From the NCBI GenBank assembly GCA_021772515.1, contig JAJFLU010000016.1, positions 1 to 56,143 of the forward strand: a DNA stretch of 56,143 nt, in the 5' to 3' direction. Positions 43,678 to 52,984 of this stretch are shown here, piece by piece. Position numbers and translations under genes: made by a program. Positions within the stretch are counted from its first letter, which is position 1, and each line of letters starts with the position of its first letter. The notes below the pieces were generated by a model. The model was not told the origin of the DNA and made no database searches. It saw only the letters and a program-made list of their open reading frames with translations. Origin of the DNA: Opitutales bacterium (GTDB lineage Bacteria; Verrucomicrobiota; Verrucomicrobiia; Opitutales; UBA2987).

Positions 43678-44513
43678 GGCAGAACTTTTGTTTTAACAGG
43701 AATGAGGACTGCGACTTCCTTCAGGCTGAGAAGCTCCTTGCTGATGACCGGCCTCCCGCTTTGGAACAAGCCATCGGGGCTTGTGATAAGACGGTCTACC
43801 CAGCCGATCGTGAGGCCATCGGGAAAGACGCCCCCAAGCCGCGAGGAGACCAGCCGCCGTGGTGCGGAGGAGGTCAACACGACATCGGGAGGCACGTTCA
43901 TCACTTTTCCCCTCGGCAGGGTAAATGGCAGGTTGACCGTGCCCTGATAAATGACCGGCCTTTCATCCTCTTCAAGGTGGGCGGCCATCCGAAAACTCGG
44001 GCTGGTTACCAGTTCAACCACTGAAGTGTAGGCGTGAACCTCTCTGATACGCCCCACCACGCCACCGGAGAAGACCACAGCGGCGCCTTCGGGAATTCCA
44101 TGCATTTTACCCTTTTGGATGACCATTTGCTGCCACCATAAACTTTGTTCCCGGCGAGCCACCCGGGCCATTTCATAGTGAAATTTCGGCAGAGTGGGGA
44201 GCGCGAGTAGTTTTTCAATCCGCCCCAGTTCCTCCCGCAGCGCCGCCATTTCCTGCAGGCTCAACTCGTAGGCGGAGTTGAGGCGCGCCATGTCCCGCCC
44301 GGCTTCATAAAGTTCCTTTCGCGAGTGTCCACGCTGTGCCCAATAATCGCCCAGCTTTCTCATTTCCGCCGTAGCCATCCAGACAGGAGCCTGAAATTCA
44401 AAAAAACTTGTCCTCAAAAACGACTTGAAAACCGTGGGCAAAATAAACCAGGCCAACATGAGGCCCAACAGAAAATATATCGGCTTGGCCGAGTGGGGGA
44501 GTTTTCTTGCCAA
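43674..44513 (-). CDS. mreC: Rod shape-determining protein MreC
   Basis: A 279-residue protein with one N-terminal membrane helix (about residues 12-30, IYFLLGLMLAWFILPTVF), a coiled-coil stretch (about 70-108, rich in Leu and Glu) and the beta-barrel MreC domain (WWQQMVIQKGKMHGIPEGAAVVFSGGVVGRIREVHAYTSVVELVTSPSFRMAAHLEE). MreC acts in the periplasm as a scaffold for the elongation machinery. It lies 22 bases after mreB and overlaps mreD by 4. Confidence 0.92.
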   Translation of the reverse strand: MARKLPHSAKPIYFLLGLMLAWFILPTVFKSFLRTSFFEFQAPVWMATAEMRKLGDYWAQRGHSRKELYEAGRDMARLNSAYELSLQEMAALREELGRIEKLLALPTLPKFHYEMARVARREQSLWWQQMVIQKGKMHGIPEGAAVVFSGGVVGRIREVHAYTSVVELVTSPSFRMAAHLEEDERPVIYQGTVNLPFTLPRGKVMNVPPDVVLTSSAPRRLVSSRLGGVFPDGLTIGWVDRLITSPDGLFQSGRPVISKELLSLKEVAVLIPVKTKVLP

Positions 44514-44535
44514 TGGTCGGGGGCAGGTTCGCAGG

Positions 44536-45555
44536 TCAATATGCCCGGGTTTTTGAGTCTTTCAGGTTTTGTATGAATATCCCCGTGCCATAGGCGACCG
44601 CGCTCAGAGGATCTTCGGCCACCATCACGGGAAGGCCCGTGGCATCGCTTAAAAGTTTGTCCAGCCCCCGGATAAGGGAACCGCCGCCGGCCAGGAAGAA
44701 GCCACGATCCACCAGGTCGGCGGAAAGTTCCGGCGGGCAGCGTTCGAGGGCGTTTCGGACCAGTTCAATCATAGCATTAAAAGTATCGGCCAGAGCTTCA
44801 CGTATTTCCTGAGAGGAAATCTGAAGTGTTTTCGGCAGCCCCGCCGAGGAATCGCGGCCTTTTATCTCCAGAGTCAATTCCTCCTCCAAGGGCGTGGCTG
44901 AGCCGATTCGAATTTTAATTTCCTCCGCCATACGTTCGCCTATGACGAGATTATAGGCCCGCTTGACATAATTTATGATTGCCGTGTCCATCTCGTCACC
45001 CCCAACCCGGACACTCTTGGTATAAACCACATCGTAATAAGAAATAATGGCCACTTCGGTGGTGCCGCCGCCGATGTCCACAATCATATTGGCGGTGGGC
45101 TCTTCGATTGGCAATCTGAGCCCGATCGCGGCTGCCATCGGCTCCTGCAATAGCCTGACTTCCCGGGCCCCGGCATGGGTTGCGGACTCTATCACCGCCC
45201 TTTTCTCAACTTCGGTAATCCCCGACGGCACGGCCACGATCACCCTCGGTCCGGCGAAATTCCTGTGCTTATTGGCCTTTTTAATAAAGTGGCGGAGCAT
45301 GGCTTCGGTAATCTCAAAATCCGCGATCACTCCATCCTTCATGGGGCGAAGCGCGGTGATGCTGCCGGGGGTGCGCCCGAGCATCTTCTTGGCGTTTTCG
45401 CCCACCGCTACCACCTTGCGGGTGGCATTGTTAATGGCTACCACACTCGGCTCGCGCAGGACAATGCCTCGGTCCATGACAAATACCAGAGTATTGGCAG
45501 TGCCCAGATCGATGCCAATATCGTTAGAAAACAGATTGAATATTTTACCTAACAT
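44536..45555 (-). CDS. mreB: Rod shape-determining protein MreB
   Basis: Bacterial actin that organises lateral cell-wall growth, so a rod-shaped cell is expected. The 339-residue protein has the actin-fold phosphate loops: DIGIDLGTANTLVF (phosphate 1), VDIGGGTTEVAIIS (phosphate 2) and LAGGGSLIRGLDKLL (adenosine). Other standard stretches are VAVGENAKKMLGRTPG, LRPMKDGVIADF and PSGITEVEKRAVIESA. It heads mreBCD. Upstream, a TTGACA (minus strand, 45619-45614) is a possible -35, and a short AGCCG/CGGCT hairpin lies just before the start codon. Confidence 0.97.
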   Translation of the reverse strand: MLGKIFNLFSNDIGIDLGTANTLVFVMDRGIVLREPSVVAINNATRKVVAVGENAKKMLGRTPGSITALRPMKDGVIADFEITEAMLRHFIKKANKHRNFAGPRVIVAVPSGITEVEKRAVIESATHAGAREVRLLQEPMAAAIGLRLPIEEPTANMIVDIGGGTTEVAIISYYDVVYTKSVRVGGDEMDTAIINYVKRAYNLVIGERMAEEIKIRIGSATPLEEELTLEIKGRDSSAGLPKTLQISSQEIREALADTFNAMIELVRNALERCPPELSADLVDRGFFLAGGGSLIRGLDKLLSDATGLPVMVAEDPLSAVAYGTGIFIQNLKDSKTRAY

Positions 45556-45671
45556 GCTCGGAAGCCGCTTTGCAAACCGGCTTAGCAGTTCTTTTCTGCG
45601 TAAATCTACCCGTTGTCAAAATAAATTCATTTTTTGGAGAATTTATCTTCATCGAGATCCTGTAAATGTTT

Positions 45672-46565
45672 TCAAAAAGCTCTTTTTCTTTCACGGGCAC
45701 TCACTTCAGGATTTTGTTTTTTGGATTGTCTTTCGGCTAGCATTACGGCCAAAACCATCAACCCCCCCCCGGCCAAAAGCCGGAATATATCGGTTTTTTC
45801 ACCAAAAACGACCAATGAGACCAATACCGCCAACGGAATTTTTATATTGTTAAGCACAGCCAGAGTTCCGGGATTGATCTCCAGCGCCCCTTTGTTCCAG
45901 AGGAAAAAGCCCAGCCCTGAGGCCAGAAATCCCAAGTAGAGCAGGACAAGCACTTGAATCCAGGTAAGCGCCGTGAGGTCAGCCCATCCGTGGGTTACAG
46001 TGGTCGAGATGGAGGTTACGATGACCGCTCCCAAATAAAGCAAGGCGTAGATTTCCCTGTCCTTCAGGGTAGGATGTTGGCGGCGAATTCGTCGGTATTC
46101 GATTTGGCCGAAGGCGAAACAGACATTTGAAGCCTGCATGAGCAAAAATCCCAGTAAAATGCCCTCGTAATCGACCGCCTGGTACCGAATCAGGCCCGCT
46201 CCAAAAACCGCTAAAACTGCCAGGCCAAGATAAAACACCTGTAACCTGCGGGCATAAAAATCATTTATCAGCGTTACATAAATAGGTGTGAAAATTGTGA
46301 AAAGCGCCACCTGATAGGCTTCCAGGTAACGAAAGGCATACAGATAAGTGCAATACATGAGGCCAAATTGCACGGCCCCGATACCCACGAGCCGAATAGT
46401 CAGCATGGGTGTGAGCGTTTTATGCCGGAGAAAAGGCAGAAACAAAGGGAATGCCAAAAACATCCGAGACCAGGCGATAAAATTGGAATCGATTCCCGCA
46501 AGGTTGTGCTTAATCAACCCAAAGGACAAAGCCCAGATCAGAGATACCAGTATAAGACAAATCAC
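45672..46565 (-). CDS. EamA/DMT-family transporter
   Basis: A 297-residue drug/metabolite transporter with ten hydrophobic helices in two EamA repeats. The first starts LVSLIWALSFGLIKHNLAG and includes FGLMYCTYLYAFRYLEAYQVALFTIFTPIYVTLI. The second includes WIQVLVLLYLGFLASGLGFFLWNKGALEINPGTLAVLNNIKIPLAVLVSLVVFGE. Such proteins export amino acids, sugars or other small metabolites; the substrate cannot be read from sequence. It lies upstream of mreB on the same strand, with 116 bases between. Confidence 0.9.
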   Translation of the reverse strand: MICLILVSLIWALSFGLIKHNLAGIDSNFIAWSRMFLAFPLFLPFLRHKTLTPMLTIRLVGIGAVQFGLMYCTYLYAFRYLEAYQVALFTIFTPIYVTLINDFYARRLQVFYLGLAVLAVFGAGLIRYQAVDYEGILLGFLLMQASNVCFAFGQIEYRRIRRQHPTLKDREIYALLYLGAVIVTSISTTVTHGWADLTALTWIQVLVLLYLGFLASGLGFFLWNKGALEINPGTLAVLNNIKIPLAVLVSLVVFGEKTDIFRLLAGGGLMVLAVMLAERQSKKQNPEVSARERKRAF

Positions 46566-46669
46566 AACTTATCGAAGATAGACTGAAATCATGTAAGTAG
46601 TCAACCAATCCGAATCGGTGAGCGGCAAGCGATGCAATTTTAGCAATCGAATCGGTTGAAGGATTTCAA

Positions 46670-47305
46670 TCAAAGCTTTGCTATGAGAAGTTCGATCCCG
46701 AAATAGATGAGAACTACCCCCATTAGCCGGGTGGCCCAGACTTGAAACTGCGCTAAAGGTTTCCTGAACTTCGGGTGGGTGGCCACATAGGCGACCAAGG
46801 CAAACCACCAGAAATTGACAAACATCATCTCCAGCGCCATGGCCGATTGAAGCCACAAAGGCGTCGTGGAGGAGATGACGACGGAAAAAAGGCTCCAGAA
46901 AAACAAAATCGCCTTGGGGTTGAAAAGGTTGCAGATAAAACCCTGCCGCACCGCCATAAATGGAGTGAGTCTCGCGGTTCCGAGTTCTCCCTCATTCGCC
47001 ATCTGCGGAGCATTTCGATACCGGATTGCCTGTTGGCCAAGATAAAATAGATAACCTGCACAGATATATTTTAAAAATAGAAAAAGATGATCGGAACTCT
47101 TGATAATGATAAGTAGTCCTAACAGACAATAGATCAGGTGAACTCCTATTCCCAGCATTATGCCTAAGGAGGTATAGATGCCCTCCTTCCGTGTTCCCAT
47201 GAGCGAGTTTCTCAGAACCAGAAAAAAATCCGGGCCGGGGGTAGATACCGCCAGAAAATGGGCAACCGCTATTTTAATAAACGAAGCTAATAAACCTTCC
47301 ATCAT
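46670..47305 (-). CDS. LysE-family exporter
   Basis: A 211-residue LysE/RhtB-type exporter with six hydrophobic helices. The family N-terminus is HFLAVSTPGPDFFLVLRNSLMGTRKEGIYTSLGIMLGI, with AVRQGFICNLFNPKAILFFWSLF further on. These proteins export amino acids such as lysine, homoserine or threonine. It shares direction with the EamA transporter 104 bases downstream. Upstream, about 290 bases (47306-47599) show no gene I would trust. Confidence 0.92.
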   Translation of the reverse strand: MMEGLLASFIKIAVAHFLAVSTPGPDFFLVLRNSLMGTRKEGIYTSLGIMLGIGVHLIYCLLGLLIIIKSSDHLFLFLKYICAGYLFYLGQQAIRYRNAPQMANEGELGTARLTPFMAVRQGFICNLFNPKAILFFWSLFSVVISSTTPLWLQSAMALEMMFVNFWWFALVAYVATHPKFRKPLAQFQVWATRLMGVVLIYFGIELLIAKL

Positions 47306-47599
47306 GGCGAATTTGTGATCGGCGGGAAGTTTTGGCGAATTCGAAATGGAAGGAAAGGGAAAACCGAAGGTATTTCGTCGGAATGTTCTTTTTCGCCCGG
47401 CGAGTACACCCTATTGGCTCCCACAGATATCGAAAAGCGGTTGACCCCCATCGCTCATGTATGGGTATCTATGAGTACAGGCACACCGTTCCACCCTCTG
47501 CTTCAGTGCAAAGGCGGAATCCCTGATCCTTTAGCGCCAATTTCCTCAGAGAAGAGCGATTATCTCTCCTCTCTATATCGAGCAGAAAAGTGTTCTATC

Positions 47600-48097
47600 T
47601 CAAGAGGCTTTTTGCCGAGCTGCCATCTTACGGAAGATGCCGGGGCCATGTATTTCCCGGAGCATTTTCCGCCTGTGGGCAATCGCCAGTTTCAAGGCCT
47701 TATTCTCCCCATATTTTCGGATCGAGAATGAGGTGCATTTCTGCTCGCCGGGAGTGGGTCTCCAACTCACCGAGTAACACTCATTGATCGTGCCGTTAGG
47801 GCTTCTTTTAGCCGTTCGGCATACACCCAGCACTCCTGTGGTGTTTCGTGAATCGCGATAAACTATCCGGCGTCCCCGCGGCTTGGTAGGAATTTGGGCA
47901 AGTTTTTCATAGAGCTCGTCTCTAAATGCACGAGCTCCTTGTTGCGCCTTTCGTTTGCCTCCGCATTTCATATCACTGAAGAGTTTGGAGTAGGTTTTCC
48001 CATTCTTGTAACCTCTCACAAACCATCCGTGCGTTGAACCTGAATCAATGCGGCTGATTCCTTTGTTTTTTGGATCTTTCCGTTTTCTTTTGGCCAT
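47600..48097 (-). CDS. Twin AP2-like domain protein
   Basis: A 165-residue small basic protein. Two stretches look like AP2/ERF-type three-stranded DNA-binding domains. The first is about residues 13-60 (KGISRIDSGSTHGWFVRGY...KTYSKLFSDMKCGGKRKAQQGARAFRDEL). The second is about 85-145 (TTGVLGVCRT...YSVSWRPTPGEQKCTSFSIRKYGENKALKLAIAHRRKM). In bacteria AP2 domains are mostly parts of integrases or homing endonucleases; here no nuclease domain is attached. The high Lys/Arg content fits DNA binding. A small regulator or a remnant of a mobile element are both possible. Confidence 0.75.
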   Translation of the reverse strand: MAKRKRKDPKNKGISRIDSGSTHGWFVRGYKNGKTYSKLFSDMKCGGKRKAQQGARAFRDELYEKLAQIPTKPRGRRIVYRDSRNTTGVLGVCRTAKRSPNGTINECYSVSWRPTPGEQKCTSFSIRKYGENKALKLAIAHRRKMLREIHGPGIFRKMAARQKAS

Positions 48098-48290
48098 AAC
48101 CTAGCTGTTATATTGTTTTATTTGTCTGATTTTTCCTTATTTTCTCTTCGGTTATGCTTATTTGGAAGTAACTTATGAAAATTTGACAATAATTATCGAA
48201 TGGCAAGTTTAAAATCGGGATTCGAAAACAATTATTTAAGTGAATATACACCGTTGCAAATTTTGCTCGAAATTTTTATCTTTATTAGGC

Positions 48291-48767
48291 TCAGGATTTT
48301 ATGAATGCGCGGAGTATTTTTTGTGGTTCCGTCGGTTTGTCCTGGCCATCGGAAGGAGCCTTTTCGATTTTTTCCACCACCTTGTATCCCTCGGTGACTT
48401 TTCCAAAAACGGTGTGCTTCATATGCAGCCAAGGGGTTTTCGCGGTGGTGATAAAAAACTGGCTGCCATTGGTGTTGGGGCCCGCATTGGCCATCGCAAG
48501 AATGCCTTTGCCATCGAATTTTGCGTCACTCGAACACTCATCTTCAAAACTTTGCCCCCAAAGCGACTCACCACCTCTTCCCGTTCCTGTCGGGTCGCCC
48601 CCTTGAATCATAAAATTCGGGATCACACGATGAAAAATCAACCCGTCATAGTACTCCTTTTCGATCAGCCCCGTGAAATTTTGGCAGGTTTTGGGAGCGA
48701 CATCCGGCATTAGCTGGATTTCGATGGTCCCTTGATTTGTTTCTAAAACGACAATTGAATCTGACAT
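48291..48767 (-). CDS. Cyclophilin-type peptidyl-prolyl cis-trans isomerase
   Basis: A 158-residue cyclophilin. I chose the ATG at 48767 (MSDSIVVLETNQGTIEIQL), which opens the first strand; the start at 48911 adds an unlikely 48 residues. Catalytic and binding residues are in FHRVIPNFMIQGGDPTGTGRGG (Arg, Phe, Met, Gln) and GILAMANAGPNTNGSQFFIT. The C-terminus carries HTVFGKVTEGYKVVEKIE. There is no signal peptide, so it acts in the cytoplasm, in contrast to the FKBP lipoprotein at 6868-7662. It is followed downstream by a spacer and the AP2 gene. Confidence 0.95.
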   Translation of the reverse strand: MSDSIVVLETNQGTIEIQLMPDVAPKTCQNFTGLIEKEYYDGLIFHRVIPNFMIQGGDPTGTGRGGESLWGQSFEDECSSDAKFDGKGILAMANAGPNTNGSQFFITTAKTPWLHMKHTVFGKVTEGYKVVEKIEKAPSDGQDKPTEPQKILRAFIKS

Positions 48768-48916
48768 ATTTTTTTGAACTATTTGATTTTGACTCGTTTC
48801 TCCAACATGAAATGCAAGACAAACAGCGGTTCGATCCGCGACTTGCCGGAGAAAAGTATTTATGAGAACTATCATTTCTTGCTCGCGAAATTTCAATAAA
48901 AATTGTCGCACCGAGT

Positions 48917-50410
48917 TCAGAAGGTATTTTCCTCAAACAGGCTTTCAAAAGTCTTGTTGCCCCATTGTGATTTTCCCGCAAGTCGGAGATTTTCCCGATA
49001 ATAGTCGATGAGCGGGTCGGCCTCGTGGATTAATTCAACCCCCTCGTTATTTCCGAAGCCTTCCAATCCCTGTTTGAAATCCCAAAGCGTGACCTTGTTC
49101 AGAGGCCGAGCCGGTTGGTAGCAGACCGAATTTTCACCTCCTTCAGGGTCATTCGAGATGATATTGACAAAATCCAGATCGACCAACCGGGTCAGGCATT
49201 CGTTGAGGATATGGCCCGGCGCTCGCAGAGCCTCCCCCAAATCGCTGGCCGATGCGGGCGCATCGCAGGCCAAAAACCGGCGGCTAATTATCAGAAATGC
49301 CGCCAGACTGAGTGTTTCCCTCGTATGGGCGCTGACGTTCTCCCAAGCCTCCCTATGCGTCAATTTGTCGGCATTTTGCACCGAATAGGTGATCTGTCCT
49401 CCCAAAAGAACAAAAAACCAGAAAATATAGAGCCCGATCATCAACACCGGTATGATTCCGAGAGACCCAAACAGGCTTTGCTGTGAGATAACCCGATGCA
49501 CATAGATGAACGATAGGTAATTGTTGAGAACGAGCAAAAGGGTAACAAAAAAAGCCCCCACTAATGCGGGTCGCCACCGCACGGTGGTGTTCGGGATGAA
49601 CCGGTAGAAACCCCACAGTAAACACAGTATTGCGGCAAACGAGAACAGGGGACCAAGGAACTGAAACAGGTAAGATGCCTGACTGCCGAAGGGCAGGTAG
49701 TCGAAAAGCCCCATCAATGTGCTGGCCGAAATTACCGTGACAGAGGCAAACCCCAAGACCGCTCCCAAACTGATAAACGTCCAGTAGTAGGCGATCCGCA
49801 AAGTCCAACTGCGCCCCTTCCGCACTCCCCAAATCTCGTTAAAAGTGCTTTCTATCGATATAAACAACCGTATTCCGATCACAATCAGCAACAAAGCTCC
49901 GATGATTCCCACTGTGCCCGATTGGGCTTTCTCGATGAAATTGTTGATCAGGTTGACCAGGTCCGCGTTCAAAACGGCTCCCGCTTCTTCACTCACTCCG
50001 GGGATTTCTACTGCACCAGCTTCCTCATTTTTGGGAGGGGAATCCAGCTTGGTCAATTCACTGACGGTCGGGGCGATAAAAACGAGAACCTTGTTGAGAC
50101 TCTGGGCGGCCAGATCCGTCTCTCCTCGCTGCAGAATAAACCCCGAAACCATCACCACGATTGCCACCAGCGGCCCCATCCCGATCAGTGAATAATAACT
50201 CAAGGCTGCCGAACGACTGAGTAAGCGGTTGTTGGACAGGCCATTGAGAAGGATCGATAGAATTCGCAACAACCCATAAAAACGCCCGCGAAGCCCCTTC
50301 AACTGCAAATTTCTATTCCGCCAGATTTCACGATTCAAAAAGTGATCCGCCCCGGATAAAAAATTTTTCCACCGACTGAGCAGGGTGGGTTGCGTCTCTT
50401 TATTTGCCAT
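48917..50410 (-). CDS. YihY/BrkB-family membrane protein
   Basis: A 497-residue protein of the YihY/BrkB family, once misnamed ribonuclease BN and of unsettled function. Residues about 60-370 form the membrane domain: RSAALSYYSLIGMGPLVAIVVMVSGF, GIIGALLLIVIGIRLFISIESTFNEIWGVRKGRSW, GAFFVTLLLVLNNYLSFIYVH and GLYIFWFFVLLGGQITYSVQN. A long insert of about 60 residues (LTKLDSPPKNEEAGAVEIPGV) separates the first two helices. The C-terminal cytosolic part (about 400-497) looks like a winged helix as in BrkB relatives of other PVC bacteria (DLGEALRAPGHILNECLTRLVDLDFV). Confidence 0.9.
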   Translation of the reverse strand: MANKETQPTLLSRWKNFLSGADHFLNREIWRNRNLQLKGLRGRFYGLLRILSILLNGLSNNRLLSRSAALSYYSLIGMGPLVAIVVMVSGFILQRGETDLAAQSLNKVLVFIAPTVSELTKLDSPPKNEEAGAVEIPGVSEEAGAVLNADLVNLINNFIEKAQSGTVGIIGALLLIVIGIRLFISIESTFNEIWGVRKGRSWTLRIAYYWTFISLGAVLGFASVTVISASTLMGLFDYLPFGSQASYLFQFLGPLFSFAAILCLLWGFYRFIPNTTVRWRPALVGAFFVTLLLVLNNYLSFIYVHRVISQQSLFGSLGIIPVLMIGLYIFWFFVLLGGQITYSVQNADKLTHREAWENVSAHTRETLSLAAFLIISRRFLACDAPASASDLGEALRAPGHILNECLTRLVDLDFVNIISNDPEGGENSVCYQPARPLNKVTLWDFKQGLEGFGNNEGVELIHEADPLIDYYRENLRLAGKSQWGNKTFESLFEENTF

Positions 50411-50439
50411 AACCGCCTGTTATTTTAATAAAACCAAGG

Positions 50440-50460
50440 CCCGAAAAATGTGTCTTCGGG
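50440..50460 (-). terminator. Hairpin between the GYF-like and BrkB genes
   Basis: A 6-bp stem CCCGAA/TTCGGG with a 9-base loop lies 29 bases upstream of the BrkB-family start codon. On the minus strand it is followed by CCTTGGTTTTATT, not a clean T-run. It could be a weak terminator for the upstream gene or part of the BrkB leader. Confidence 0.3.
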
Positions 50461-50526
50461 TGCAAACGATCCCATCCCATTGGTCTCATCCGCTTGGGAA
50501 CACGAGCCCTTTCAAGCCGGAATCAG

Positions 50527-51330
50527 CTAATTAAAAAGGGCGTAATAGCCGTAAAAACCCATTCCGCCCAAACCCACAAGACCGAAAAATATCATGAGCG
50601 TAATCCTGAGAGTCAACGTGCAGACGAACACACCCAGCGAACCGGCGATACCGGCAGCCATCAGCATCATTGAGGCCTCGTCACCCGTCTGCCACTGGCC
50701 CCAATGGAAATATCCGTAATAGCCAAGCCCCAGCATTACGCGAAACCGGACCATGGGGAATATATCCGAAACCGCCAGAAACAGGAATACCGCCAAAAAC
50801 AAATCGAAAAACCCGACGATCAGCAGTGGTTTCTCCAAAAGCAGCATGTAATTCTCCTCATTGATTATCTCCATGATTACGGAGAAATTGGGAAACACAT
50901 TATTGAAAGCGCTGATAAGCATGATGAAACCGAGCACCGGCATGGAAAGGGCAGCCGCTTTTTCCTGCCACTTGGCGGACTCTTTGAGGTGTTTTGTCTC
51001 CTCGGTGTCGCCCTCGGCGGCGGCCAACATCTCCTCAACCGATATGGACTCGATCTCATCCTCATTCGCGTTCAGGAGATTCATGTCCTCGTCGGATTTG
51101 GGCTTGAGGATAAGTTTCCTTTTCTCCGGAAAAATCTGGCCCGCCAGATCCCTGTTATCCCCGATTGCCAGCCACTCCTCCTCATCATCATTGTAGTAGA
51201 GCGTTTCACGATCCACCTGATCGATTTCCATCAACGATATCAGCTTTTCCATATTGAAGGGGCCACGGGCGTCCTCCGAATCCGGTTGGCGTATATAGTA
51301 TTCTTCTACTACTTCTTCTTCCTCTGCCAT
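50527..51330 (-). CDS. GYF-like domain membrane protein, hypothetical
   Basis: A 267-residue protein. I chose the ATG at 51330 (MAEEEEVVEEYYIRQ). The N-terminal part, EEYYIRQPDSEDARGPFNMEKLISLMEIDQVDRETLYYNDDEEEWLAIG, is a GYF-2/DUF4339-like domain common in PVC bacteria. A charged middle (about 75-125) leads to at least five hydrophobic helices (about 135-265) with short loops, ending GLVGLGGMGFYGYYALFN. The N-domain may bind a proline-rich partner and the rest anchors in the inner membrane. Function unknown. Confidence 0.8.
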   Translation of the reverse strand: MAEEEEVVEEYYIRQPDSEDARGPFNMEKLISLMEIDQVDRETLYYNDDEEEWLAIGDNRDLAGQIFPEKRKLILKPKSDEDMNLLNANEDEIESISVEEMLAAAEGDTEETKHLKESAKWQEKAAALSMPVLGFIMLISAFNNVFPNFSVIMEIINEENYMLLLEKPLLIVGFFDLFLAVFLFLAVSDIFPMVRFRVMLGLGYYGYFHWGQWQTGDEASMMLMAAGIAGSLGVFVCTLTLRITLMIFFGLVGLGGMGFYGYYALFN

Positions 51331-51449
51331 AGCAATTAAAACTCCATCTTCTCCTTTTCCCCTCATTGGGCAAGGAAAATTTTTCTCCAAAACCACGGAA
51401 CTTCCACATCCAATAATATGGACCAGGCGTGGCAATACTCAGGCACTAC

Positions 51450-51473
51450 TGTCACGTCAAGCTTGACGTGACA
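51450..51473. repeat. Perfect 24-bp palindrome
   Basis: The half-site TGTCACGTCAAG is followed directly by its exact reverse complement, with an AAGCTT centre. It lies between the GYF-like gene and the truncated delta-60 pseudogene, starting at the point where recognisable coding sequence begins. It could be a binding site for a dimeric regulator or a scar of the rearrangement that truncated the gene. Confidence 0.9.
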
Positions 51474-52746
51474 CTGCGCTTCGTTTCAACGCAGATGGCA
51501 GTTTGGACAGCACTTTCAATCAGCCCGTCTTTGACAGCGATATCTTCGATCCCGCAATCCGGCCCTTAGGTCTGACATTTTGGATCGAGCCGCCGACCAA
51601 CGGTCGTTTTGCAATCGGTGGGGGGGGAAATCTAAAAGAGGTAAACGGAGTGTCGGTACCCGGAATTGTGGCGCTGAATGCGGACGGCACTTTGGATGAT
51701 ACCTTTAACATCGGCGAAGCCTTTGCCGGAGAAGGTGGTGAATTTCCAGCCTCCTTCGCAGATCCACTTCGGGGAGGCGAGATTCTCGATGTGAGCCCTT
51801 CGGTGATTCTACCTGACCTTGCAGGATTCACCGATGCCGTGGAATTGCCCGACGGATCGCTCCTCATTGGCGGCCAGTTCTTTTTCTACAACGATCACTA
51901 TTCTCCCGGGTTAGTCAGACTATTTGCCGATGGTTCCATCGATTTCGATTTATGGCGCCGAGGTATTCTCCAGTAGCGACCGGCCCGCACGGGTGGATAG
52001 TGTGACCGTTGACGAAGGTGGGTCCATATTCCTCACGGGCGGATTTAATATTTTCAACGATGCGTTTAGCGCCGGACTGATAAAACTCCACCCATACGGA
52101 GAGGTCGATACGCGATTTGCCCCCGGTATCGGGGTAGCGGATTTTGCCCCCCACTCTGTTTTTAACGATCTAATTTTGAATCCTGACAGCACTGACAGTT
52201 TGATTGCGGGAGACAACTCCGTGAACACGGGGGGGCACCCATCCAGCTGATCTTTCGCCCGAAGATTTCATCATGAACATCGGTGAAGTGACCGCTTATG
52301 GAGCCGCTTGGCTGGTTGGGGACATCTGGCCTCGCGATCCAAATCCAATTGACATCGATTTTGTAACGCGGGCCGGGTTCTTATGGAAAAACGGCGAAAA
52401 TTACCGATTCGACCCGACGGTTCCGACGCCCCCGTTGTGGTGGATCAACAGCGATATCCCCGGTAATTTAGCCAAAACCACACCGGGTGCATTGGTTGGC
52501 AATACCGCGACCGGCAGTTTGCCTGTATCCACGGCGCCCGATCAACCCTTCACTGTCACGGTGGACATCACCCCATCACCGGAGATATTCGTCTATGCGG
52601 TCGAAGATTCCCTCCCCGTCGGATGGACGGTGGGAACCATAAGCGACGCTGGAAACTACGATGCAGCCAACCGGTTGGTTAAATGGTATTTTCTCGACAA
52701 CCAGGCAAGGACCCTTACCTACGAAGCAATTCCACCGAGAGCGTGA
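51473..52746 (+). pseudogene. Decayed delta-60-repeat secreted protein gene
   Basis: Three overlapping frames together read as one protein. The first frame (to 51976) begins LRFNADGSLDSTFN without any start and includes two delta-60-type repeats (LNADGTLDDTFNIG, AVELPDGSLLIGGQFFFY, LVRLFADGSIDFDL). A frame change near 51930-51960 leads to VTVDEGGSIFLTGGFNIFNDAFSAGLIKLHPYGEVDTRF. A second break near 52240-52270 leads to AYGAAWLVGDIWPRDPN, then a C-terminal domain (PSPEIFVYAVEDSLPVGWTVGTISDAGNYDAANRLVKWYF) that ends early. The gene has thus lost its 5' end and has at least two frameshifts. Delta-60 repeats form propellers in secreted proteins. Confidence 0.8.
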
Positions 52747-52984
52747 GTTTCACCGGCGTGTATTCCTCTGGACCAAGCCGACGCGCTATTCCTTAGGCTC
52801 AGGGTTCAGCCCACTCCATAAAGTCCCGGACAGCCACTCAATTTAGCAACCCTCCTACAACACCCCTTTCTGGCGAAGTAGTTGCCATCCCGCAATTCGC
52901 CGGAAAGGGGTATGCTGGGCAGTTGTGTCATAAATTTGCTCGACATTGGCAGGTTCAGCGGTTTTATGGAGATCAGCCAAAAAC

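Noticed and set aside
47315..47731. A 138-residue plus-strand frame between lysE and the AP2 gene
   Set aside because: Overlaps the AP2 gene on the other strand, shows no domain or start signals, and has a composition unlike a protein.
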